Positions 54,386 to 64,000 of a DNA stretch of 64,000 nt are shown here, in pieces. The notes under the pieces were generated by a model that worked only from the letters and a program-made list of their open reading frames with translations, had not been told where the DNA came from and ran no database searches. The stretch lies in the NCBI GenBank assembly GCA_036898135.1, contig CM072513.1, forward strand, positions 38,946,768-39,010,767, in the 5' to 3' direction. The DNA is from Oncomelania hupensis. Taxonomy: Eukaryota > Mollusca > Gastropoda > Littorinimorpha > Pomatiopsidae. Both the position numbers and the translations under genes were made by a program. The stretch's first letter is position 1. Every line of letters begins with the position of its first letter.

Positions 54386-55975
54386 TAAATAAATAACTAA
54401 ATATTAATTATAATAAACAACTTACAAAGTATAACAACAATTATAGACCAACTCTAGACCAAGAAAAAAGAAGAGTGGATTATTAGATCATGGATGTAAA
54501 ATATTTTTACAATGTTACTCTGAAAACTAAACTAACTAATTACGAAGTACTACCCCAATATTATATATATATTTGTTAACAAATGAAGAAACCGTACCTG
54601 AGTCTCCTCAAGCAAAGCATACATTTCAGTCCAGACATTTTTTTAGTTTTTCAAATGACGTCAACATGTTGATCTTTATATTCTGCCTGTTTGTCCATCA
54701 ACATGAAATTTATTTTGATTTCTTTGGCACTTTGCCTCACATTCACAACATGAACTTTGAATTATCGACTAGGATCTAAAAGTCTCAAGCCTTAAGTTAA
54801 CCCTTACTAAATCTTAATAAAACCACTCATATGGTTTTAAACAATATTACATATCACAAGTCGTCCATTATTCTTCAAATCCGAAAAAAAATTTTAGCTA
54901 ACTAAATTACCACAGTACAGGAGTACAGCCACAGCATTTTATTTTAAACACTGAGTAGGCCTATCAATGCGCAGTTAAAGAACTAGGTAGTAGGTTGCAT
55001 AATAGTCCATGAAAAGTTCAGCGAACCAGTATCAGCTGGTTTGTGACAATTCCTTTGCTCCACAAATAAACGTCTGACTTATTATTAAAGAACTCTGATT
55101 AATTTAATTCTGTTTTGTACTTTTCGTTCAGATCTAGCAAATCACAGCCGAAATTCCCAAAACTAATCTAATCACCGAGTCAATCACAGCTACAGCTGTG
55201 TAACACAGCTGCAGTGATTAGTCGGCTCAGCTGATTATAGTGGTCAACATCCAAAGTCAGAAAGTTACCATTACTTAGCGTTAGGATTATCTTCGTTTTT
55301 TCTCACAAAAACAATCGTTGAATCAGCCAAACTCCATGAACAGCCATTGACTCGATTGACTGTCTTTCACTCTTTGTTCATTCATCATTGTCTTCACAGT
55401 TGTGAGTAATGTACGCTCAATGTGAAACTAGTCAAACGAACGTAATGTTACATTAACACTTACTCATAGGGTCAGCCAAAATAAGTACACTTCCACTATG
55501 GCAAGGTCGTCAAAACCGCTCTTTGAACCTGGGTGATCACGCAGCCTCCACGCGTATCCGAAAACCTTCGACGAAGACGGAAGGCCACAGTTTGTGTCTA
55601 ATACGGCTAAAAATAGAACAAGGGAAGCAACGCTTGCCCTTTCTGCACGGCACTATTTTATTAAAGCCTTTCACGTTTTAGCTCAAACTAGCTTTAACAC
55701 CAAACAATAGCAATGATGTATTTTGAGTTTCCATTTTATGTGCTGGAAGATGTGTGTGTCTCTGTTATTGTAACATGAGTCTCCAAAAGTTCTTTGAACG
55801 GATAGTTCTGCTCACGTGGCAGATGTAAACAAATGGCAGCGCATTGTACAATCACGTCTGAAATAATGTCTACCAATGATGATGATGATGATGATGATTT
55901 TTATTTAGTTTTAATCTATTTGTAAAAATTAATTGTTTTAATGTTATATTATATTATTTTTATTTTTTTAGAAGG
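54386..55975. other. Unassigned region, possibly the 5' end of ANGEL
   Basis: A minus-strand donor-like CCTATGA/GTAAGTGTT lies at ~55460, and the region 55400-55800 is less AT-rich, so a 5' UTR exon and promoter of ANGEL could be here. I cannot support an exact exon. Confidence 0.25.
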
Positions 55976-55986
55976 GGGAAGAGGGG

Positions 55987-55987
<1 letters not shown>

Positions 55988-56027
<40 letters not shown>
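55988..56027. repeat. (GA)n microsatellite
   Basis: About 20 GA units. Confidence 0.95.
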
Positions 56028-56029
<2 letters not shown>

Positions 56030-56121
56030 GTGCGGGGTGTGCGGGAGGATCAGTATGGCGATTTATATAATATAAGCATTCGCGATCAGTGGTCTGATTA
56101 TAATATAATTCTATATAATAT

Positions 56122-59100
56122 AGAATAGACCCAACGTTTTTCGGCGTGTCGTAAGGCGACTAATACTACAGGGGTGATGTTAGCACGGCATCACTGGGCG
56201 AAAATCTTCTACACAGAAGTCACCGGCCAGGGCGGAGGAACCTCACGTTACTAGCTACAGGTTCAACGACCACGTGCTCAGGGCCAAGGCGAGCTACACT
56301 GTATTCGTGGATTTCGGCTGTGGCCAACAGCCTGGAGAGGATTGGGCACCGCCAGGTCTTTTTTGCCCAAGACAAACTACATGATGAAACTATATCCACT
56401 AATTCCATACCGGACCGGTCGTCGCCCGGTTCAACAAGGACCGCGCCTTCCGTTGGCCACCAGGACGGAGGTGATAAGTATGCTACTGTTGGACAATTTA
56501 CCAAGATCCGCACGAGAAATAACATCGTCATAGGAACCTGGAATTTCAGGACCCTAACTGCGGAAGGAAAATTAGAAGAACTGGCCCACGAGCTGGACCA
56601 CTATCGATGGAACGTTCTAGGTATCAGCGAACTGCGCTGGAAAAGCCTAGGTGAAACAACGACCGACAAAGGCCACAAGCTCTATTTCAGCGGTAGAGAT
56701 GACAGGCACGAACACGGCGTTGGATTCTTGGTCCACAAGAACATTCTAGCCACTGTCATGGGTTGCCGCCCAGTCTCCAGTAGACTCATTACCATCCGTC
56801 TGAGAGCAGCCCCTTCAACATCACCATCATCCAGGCCTATGCCCCATCATCAGACTATGACGACAGCGAAGTGGAGGATTTTTATGAAAATCTACCGGCT
56901 GTCCTTGACCAAGTGCCGAAAAAGGACATAGTCATAGTGCAAGGCGACTGGAATGCCAAGGTTGGCTAAGAAGCGCACCACAACTGGGGAGACACATGTG
57001 GACCCCACTGCAACAACGAGACAAATGACAGGGGTCTGAGACTCTTGGAGTTTACCAGATACAACAATCTGGTACTGGCAAACACGCTTGGTCTCCACAA
57101 AAACTCCAGACGATGGACGTGGCACAGTCCCGGCGGGGAGCATCACAACCAGATAGACTACATCATGGTCAAGAAACGCTTCAGATCAAGCATCAACATT
57201 GGCAGGACACGCACTTTTCCAGGAGCAGACATCGGAAGTGACCACGATCTCGTGATGATGTCTTTCCGGCTCCACTTGAAAAGAGTAAATACAGCAAAGT
57301 GCACTATACTGAAGTTCGACCTGGACAAACTGCAAGACCCGGAGGTGGCAGAATTATTTCAGGCTACAATTGGAGGGAAATTTGCACCACTGCTCATTTT
57401 GGGGGCTGGTGAAGTAGATGACCACCACCTTCAACTCAGCTGTGACAGATGCCGCCACCGAGATCCTTGGCAAGCACCGACCAAGGAAGAAGCCGTGGAT
57501 CACACCTGATCTTCTGTATCTGTGTAATAAACGAAGAGAGAACGATTAAAAAAAATTTTTTTTTTTGAAATGAACATCTCACAGGGAGCTGATGTCTACC
57601 GATAAATCAACAATGACATCCGAAAAGGCATGCGCACAGCAAAGGAGAATTGGATAGAAGATCAATGCCAGGAAATAGAGAACAACAGCAAGAAGGCCTA
57701 CCAGACTGTGAAGCGGCTGACAAGTGTTAAACAGCCCAAAGTCTCCACGATCCAAAGCAAGTCTGCCATATGCCTTACAGAAGAACAAGAAGTCTTGGAC
57801 AGATGGACAGAGTACTGCTCTGACCTTTACAACCATACACCAAATGGAGACCCATCAGTTCTAGCATGTCCCGAGATCAGAGAAGAAGAAGAAATCCTCC
57901 CTATTCTCCGGGAAGAAGTTGAGGCAGCAGTGCAATCGCTGAAGAAAGGGAAGTCAGCGGGGGTGGACAATATAACCGCGGAACTGCGGAACTGCTTCAA
58001 GTAGGAGGAGAAGCGATGATTGATGCCCTCACCATTATCTGTAACAAGATCTGGCATAGTGGGGAGTGGTCTACACCATGAACCCTGTCACGTGGGGTTT
58101 TAGTTGTTACTGGGCTCTGCACAATGGATTGCTGTAACCCTCACGCTTTATTCGATGGGAACCGCTAGTGAGTCACCCGCTGAATTACTTTAATACATTT
58201 ATTTATTTAGCTCGGTCTGTGCTAAGGCTGGGGTACAGAGATAGATAGAAAAAATGGTAAAAGATCACTGTCACACTAGCTTTCACACGGCTATGAATCA
58301 TATGTAGTCCAGCCACTTGATAACAGTTAAAATCACACATTTATTTCTTCTACTCTAGGCCTATACAAGATCTTCTATGTACTAATCTACCTTAAAAAGT
58401 TCTGTATCAATGCAAATGTTCGATCGCTGATAGTCTAGGCAGCTGTTGTGTCTTCATAGGGCACTGGCTACTAGAGTTCATGAAGATTGGACTACTGTGG
58501 TCCGTTTTACAGTTTTCTGAAGAGTGGACTACTGTGGTCCATTTGCTATCAGTTCTAGTGCACTTTTTCCTATGCACTTAACTGTCATGTAGCGGGATTG
58601 AAGCCCTTCGTTGAGGTAGCTTCTGGTACACGCTGGGTCGTCGTGTAGTTTGGTCCCTTGACAAGCTGTATTGTCTTGTAGGGTGTTTTCCTGGGTTGCT
58701 CTCTCAGTCCTGTGCTGTAGAGTCTAAACAGCCAACTCGTGTTTTCTGGTGAGTTGGGCGCACAGTGTATCTCGCCTGCTCGTCTGTAATCATAAGAGAC
58801 GAAATGCTGCACAACCTTGAATAATAGGTCTGTGCAGAGCGTCTCACTGAAAGCCAAAGTAGCCCTCAGTGATAGCTCCACATCTCTATACATAAGCGAC
58901 GAACATTCTGCTACGTCCGTGGTCCACTGGAATCTCAACTCTACTTTCCTATACATACATAACTATAACTCGTGGCTAATTATACACATAAAGAATTAAT
59001 AATATTATAAACATTCACTGGTACAGCCACTGGTCTGCAAACATACATATAGGTTCAACAACAGAGGTTCCGTCAGGTATACAACATGGCGTCGAAACCG

Positions 59101-61290
59101 GTCGTGCTTAACACGTGTTTGGCTTCTCCACGTGGTAAGGCAAATTCGGATTAACATTTCAAATCTATGCATAGCAAATTCCACAAACATAATTTCAACA
59201 ATAATATAAATATATCACGATGAAACAGAAGTATGTTCATTTACCTGTTTGACAAAGTCAGGCCCGTGGCTACTTGATTGAATTCTAAGATTCACAAGTC
59301 CTGCTTCCTGGTCTGTTCAGGAGAGATCTTACTGCTAACTGTGTAGCCGTTTACTGCTCCTAGTTTCCCACTCGACTGCCGTTCTCTCTCTCTATTTGAA
59401 TCAGCCAGACCTGGTTGATTCTATTCTAAACTGTGTTCCCATTGGCGGGTAATCGACTCGCCTAACGTAGCTACGATGATGTCATTGCCTTCGCTCTTAC
59501 CGTCAGCTACCACTGTGTGTAAACGGCAGTATATCATTGCTACGCTTGATTACTTCCATCGTCTGCTGCAGCCTAACATTAACATTCTAAGATTACAATG
59601 ACTAAACAAGGCTACAACGTAAAGTAAGCAGGGTAAAACTAGTCATCTTGCGACAAACCCAGTCGCTTGTCATCACTCTTCCCAAGAAAGGTAACCTTCA
59701 GGAGTGTGAAAATTACCGCATCACCAGACTCATCAGCCATCCGGGGATGATCCCAGCAAGGTCTTCCTGAAAATAATACTAAACTGGTTAAAACCCCAAG
59801 CTAAACAAATCATAGCTGAAGAACAAGCAGGATTCAGGGCAGGGCGAAGTACCACTGAACAGAATGATTTTCAACATCAGAATAATCTGTGATAAATAAC
59901 AACAGCACCAACAACATCTATATCATGTGTTCATAGACTTCAAGAAGGCGTTTGACCGCATGCAGCTCTATGGGCAACAATGAAAGTGTACAACATCAGC
60001 CCTAAAATTATTGAAGTCATCAAAAGCCTGTATGACAAGGCTACCAGGTGCGTCCTCCATAACAGCGTCATCGGGAACTGGTTCAGAACAACAATCGGTG
60101 TGCGTCAAGGATGCCTACTCTCTCCAACACTCTTCAACATCTTCCTAGAGCGCATCATGTCAGATGCTCTTGCAGATACTGGTTCAGAACAACAATCGGT
60201 GTGCGTCAAGGATGCGTACTCTCTCCAACACTCTTCAACATCTTCCTAGAGCGCATCATGTCAGATGCCCTTGCAGATCACGAAGGCACAGTCAGCATAG
60301 GGGGTAGAGCAATCTCCAATCTTTGTTTCGCGGATGACATTGATGGATTGGCTGGAGAGGAACGAGAACTTGAACAGCTGGTACAGAGGCTTGACACCAC
60401 CTCCAGAGCTTATGGAATGGAAATAAGTGCAGAGAAGACCAAAATGATGACCAACAACACCAATGGCATCAAAACGGATATCAAAGTCCAAGGCCAATCC
60501 CTCAACACAGTGCATAGCTTCAAATATTTAGGAGCCATTGTATCAGACAATGGGTCCCGACAGGAAGTCCTCTCCAGGATGGCACAAAGCCCATTTGAAA
60601 AGACAGGACCATCAGTCTACATTCCAAAGTAAGACTGCTGCGCTCCTTTGTCATCTCCATCTTCCTATATGCTTGCGAAGCATGGACCCTCACAGCAGAT
60701 CTACAACGAAGAATACAAAGCATAGAGATGAGGTGCTACAGATTTCTGGGCATTTCCTATACCCAACACATCACCAACGACGAAGTCCGACAGACCATCA
60801 CACAAGCCCACGATGACCTGCTCACAGTGGTGAAGAAACGGAAACTCCGATGGTATGGCCACGTCACCAGATCATCAGGCCTTGCAAAGACCATTTTGCA
60901 AGGCACAGTTCAAGGAGGTAGAAGAAGAGGGAGACCGAAAAAGAGGTGGGAGGACAACATTCGAGAATGGACTGGTTTGACACTGAGCGAAGCCATCAGG
61001 GCTGCTGAGGACAGAGAAAGATGGAGTATGCTGGTTAAACGATTATCTGTGGTGCCCCTACGACCTCCTGGTTACGGGTATATATGATCAGGCCTTGCAA
61101 AGACCATTCTGCAAGGCACAGTTCAAGGAGGTAGAAGAAGGGGGAGACCGAAAAAGAGGTGGGAGGACAACATTCGAGAATGGACTGGTTTGACACTGAG
61201 CGAAGCTCAGAGAAACAGAGAAAGATGGAGTATGCTGGTTAAACGATCATCTGTGGTGCCCCTACGACCTCCGAGTTACGGGACAGAATA
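56122..61290 (+). mobile_element. RTE-like LINE family R, longest copy, split by a solo LTR
   Basis: The 5' end (AATAGACCCAACG) and UTR match the inner copy at 26.8 kb. Then come endonuclease (NIVIGTWNFRTLTAEGKLEE, LGISELRWKSLG, GVGFLVHKN), a frameshift near 56790, YIMVKKRFRSS and GSDHDLVMMSF, a linker with stops (57509-57630), an RT N-part (AAVQSLKKGKSAGVDN), the LTR insertion at 58086-59655, RT motifs A and B, LCFADDIDGLAGE (motif C) and the C-terminus to RPPGYGY. A 101-bp tandem duplication (60077-60278) and a repeated 3' end (60885-61077 again at 61086-61280) are extra. It is the only copy spanning 5' UTR to 3' end, but it is disabled. Confidence 0.9.
58086..59655. mobile_element. Solo LTR, family H, 1.57 kb, inside the LINE
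   Basis: It begins TGTCACGTGG and ends CTTGCGACA, with near-inverted TGTC(A/G)C ends. AACCC flanks both sides (58081-58085 and 59656-59660), a 5-bp target duplication, and without one copy the LINE sequence is continuous. AATAAATAAA on the minus strand near 58200 would suit a minus orientation, but I cannot fix it. No coding sequence is recognised. The only alternative would be an unknown element with TG...CA ends. Confidence 0.82.
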
Positions 61291-61950
61291 TGAATAGGAA
61301 TGTAACAGCCTTAATTATCTCAAAAGGACAAACCACGTGTACCGTCGCCGCAAAGCGGAAGGAAATCATGCAACAAGGATAGTTGCAGCAAAATGCTAAT
61401 CGAAATCGTTAACTTGTTTATATCTCACCCGGCCTTGTGGATATATAGTCTGGGTAAATCGCAGGTCAATTACACAAAGCTGCAAAACGGATATCAGAAT
61501 ATCTGCATGTGACTGTCATCTTTTCACTACAGCCCTCATCAGTCAGTCTAAGCTACGCTTAATGAACAGGTAATTAAGCTTACAGTATATGATTATAGTT
61601 TCTTTAGCAATAGAAAGGTACATGTAACGTGTTCGAAGTTCGTTCATTACAATATTTTCATCGGCGGTAATTCAAACTAGCAAACTATACATATTGAATA
61701 AAAACCGTAAGCTTACTTTAAAAGGGTTGCAATGTGGTAAAACGGATTGAAGAAAGCGATAAAACTACGATTTTGACAGTTAAAAGTTTAATTGCAGGTG
61801 AATGATGGACTGAGGCAGTGAAGTCAGGGTGGGAAACAGATATGCACACCTCAACAGCAGAAGAAAACTGAGAAAAAAAGACGAGATGGAATCAGCAAAT
61901 CACAAAAAAGGAAATGATCCCCCCCCCTCCCTACCACCACCCACCCCATA
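61291..61950. other. Unassigned spacer
   Basis: Nothing recognised apart from a C-rich stretch near 61920-61945. Confidence 0.3.
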
Positions 61951-61951
61951 T

Positions 61952-62022
<71 letters not shown>
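61952..62022. repeat. (CA)n microsatellite
   Basis: About 35 CA units. Confidence 0.95.
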
Positions 62023-62024
<2 letters not shown>

Positions 62025-62189
62025 CCAATGTAAACACAAGCGCAAACACACAAACGGAGTCTATGGGCCTGTAGTGTCCCATAACAGCCGTCAAGACTAT
62101 TTTTGTCCTACAGGTTCAGGAACCTAACTTCGGGATCTGACAACCTCTTAAAAAAAAAAAGTTCGTGAACCTCCACGAACCTTCCAATT

Positions 62190-62257
62190 AAGATAGGCCT
62201 TTAGATAAGATAGGCCTTTAGATAAGATAGGCCTTTAGATAAGATAGGCCTTTAGAC
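62190..62257. repeat. Four tandem 17-bp units
   Basis: AAGATAGGCCTTTAGAT repeated four times; the last unit ends in C. Confidence 0.95.
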
Positions 62258-62489
62258 AAGCTTATGAACAAGCGCAGCCCACCTAACTATGGATTTTGAA
62301 CTGGAAAATTTCCTACAGGATTTTAAAACATTCTGAAAAAAGCACCTGCACTTACTTGGATATAAGAATTATATACTGAGTATAGAACAATAATGCAATT
62401 AGAAATATAATCCATACTATCAGGAGTTAATATGCATGACTATAAATACTATAAACACTGACCCTGCAATCATCGCGCTCTAAAGTGTG

Positions 62490-62909
62490 TGTGTGGGGTC
62501 AGGGGGAGAGGAGGTGTGTGTGTGAGGATGTGTTTGGGTGTGTGTGTGTGTGTGGGTGTGCGTGTGTGTGTGCGTGTGTATGCGCGAAGTTCCTTTAGAA
62601 ATTCACACACAAATTAATTGTTTTAAAAATCGGTTCAGCAGAAACAGCGTACGTTATATCAGTTAAAAGAATGAAACGCACGGACGGGTAATGATTAAAA
62701 CAATAATTCTTTGGCAGCGTCTGATGAAATAAAAGCAAATTATGGAGAAAAAGTAAAAAGAAAAATGCGGGATTGGGTTGTGTATGGGTCTATCGGAGAT
62801 TTCCACTGTGTCAAAACTTGAGGTAAACGAACTCTGAGCTAGTGTTTATATTGACTGCACTCTAAGTAGGCTACTTTAAGCAATACGGTGTGCTCTTGTG
62901 AGTGTGTAG

Positions 62910-62941
<32 letters not shown>

Positions 62942-62960
62942 GTGTGCGCGCGCGTTGTTT
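62490..62960. repeat. GT-rich simple repeats
   Basis: Interrupted GT tracts at 62488-62580 and 62896-62950, with nothing else between them that I recognise. Confidence 0.8.
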
Positions 62961-64000
62961 CTTTCTTTAATTCAAAAAGGGATTAAGCTAACTTTCAAGG
63001 TTCAAGTTCAAAAAGTTCACATCAACAACTGAGAATGTGAACAGCGTCATCAGCTGACGACGAACACAAACTTAACTTATAGCGACACAATCAATATTTA
63101 TTGTTCACAGACAATCCCCACTGAGATATTTTTAATATTAGTAATGATAGTTAATGTGTTTTCACCACTTATCAGTTCAATTTTCACCCCACTTTTAATG
63201 GAAAAATATTCTTTTTAGGGCCACCCAATGTCAGTAAGCATATAACGTTTACTCTCTAGATAGTATAGGCTACTGATTATATGTTCAAGGGATCAGTAAA
63301 AGTCGGCTGAACTCACAGGCGCCCGTATCTGGATATAGGCGATAGTGGCTCTCGTGTCCAGATTGGGGCGCTTGTGGCTGAACCCGTGTGGGTGTGCACA
63401 CTGCGTCGCTGAGGCTAGCCAAGGCTTACGTTCGCTTCTCCCGGCGGCGAACTTGTTTTTTCCAACCTAGTTCCAGTCATTCGCCGAAAAAGGCAATTAC
63501 CGAAGTCGAACGAAGCTCTCCGAGCCGAGCGAAGCTATCCGATGTTTTACGAACGAATGCTTGCAGGACTACGTGAAACCACAGGCTGGGAAGTCTCGTC
63601 TTTCGTAGGCCTCAATTACATACTAGAAATACTACGTACGTATGTAGGAGGCCCACGAGTTTACAAAGACGAAAGAACGAACGAAAAACGATGCTTAACG
63701 TCCTATTGCATGAGCGTTAAGGACAATAAAATTGGGCTAAAAAGCCCTCATCATACATATTTACCAGTGGTGAAACATCCGTGCATAAAAATAGCCGCTG
63801 TTGCTTCTAGATCTAATTCTGTTTTGATCTGCACAGCTTCAAGCTGTAAGTCAAGTCGAGATTCGTATTTTGAAGCAGTTAGTATTATTATTATTGTTTT
63901 ATGATGATTAATATACTGACACAATTAGTAATAAAGAGTAAAAATAATACATAACACATAATGCACACGGACAACGATATTATTTTCACATCTATATCAA
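62961..64000. other. Unassigned end of window
   Basis: A 120-codon plus-strand ORF at 63542-63904 has no recognisable motif and an AT-repeat-encoded end, so I do not call it a gene. No repeat family is matched. Confidence 0.3.

Noticed and set aside
61829..62094. ORFs with His-Thr or Cys-Val repeats
   Set aside because: Translation of the (CA)n tract on either strand.
63542..63904. 120-codon ORF near the window end
   Set aside because: No motif, no splice support, and its end is encoded by an AT-repeat stretch. It is compatible with chance.

Overview
The window is eukaryotic nuclear DNA from an invertebrate animal. It has spliced genes with GT-AG introns, very dense non-LTR retrotransposons, tRNA-derived SINEs, solo LTRs, short TIR transposons and many microsatellites. 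The repeat mix (several non-LTR clades, tailed SINEs) and the gene content fit a lophotrochozoan, most likely a mollusc. The species assignment is inference only.

Host genes. Three conserved genes can be assembled exon by exon with matching splice phases. ERG28 (minus strand, four exons, 17829 to 14352) is an ER sterol-synthesis scaffold. Vasohibin VASH (plus strand, nine exons, 22538 to 33023) is a tubulin tyrosine carboxypeptidase whose Cys/His/Ser catalytic residues are all present. ANGEL (minus strand, six exons, 51245 to 43082) belongs to the CCR4/Nocturnin-type endonuclease/exonuclease/phosphatase family and carries a one-base frameshift in its last exon. VASH and ANGEL lie tail to tail, as human VASH1-ANGEL1 and VASH2-ANGEL2 do, with ERG28 on the same side as on human chromosome 14q24. 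The window therefore seems to preserve an old bilaterian linkage. An unrecognised TP/SP-rich protein fills the first 1.7 kb, and a possible secreted-protein gene starts divergently from ERG28.

Mobile DNA. One RTE-like (CFDP2-like) LINE family with a (GGATA)n tail is present in at least seven places. These include an open 842-codon copy in VASH intron 8 with a 10-bp target duplication, a copy inserted in another copy in VASH intron 3, a twin-primed inverted copy in ERG28 intron 3, and a long copy at 56.1-61.3 kb split by a 1.57-kb solo LTR. Other LINE remnants are RNase H-bearing (6-7.2 kb), CR1/L2-like (8.3-9.8 kb), CR1/Jockey-like (19-21 kb), two Rex1-like (21-22.4 kb and 46.4-47.6 kb) and I-like (52.7-53.2 kb). 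Two solo LTRs of one family (4.5 and 14.6 kb) have perfect 5-bp duplications. Several short TIR elements begin CAG and end CTG and are flanked by exact 6-bp duplications. One of them sits precisely inside a decayed Ty3/gypsy pol. A 1.9-kb GTAAGGGCGCG element occupies 10.0-11.9 kb.

Layout: 0-1.7 kb unknown gene; 2-6 kb repeat family and solo LTR; 6-14 kb LINEs, TIR element and tandem repeats; 14.3-18.5 kb ERG28 and divergent promoter; 19-22.4 kb LINEs; 22.5-33 kb VASH; 33-43 kb TE-rich intergenic DNA; 43-51.2 kb ANGEL; 51.2-64 kb mostly TEs, simple repeats and unassigned DNA.
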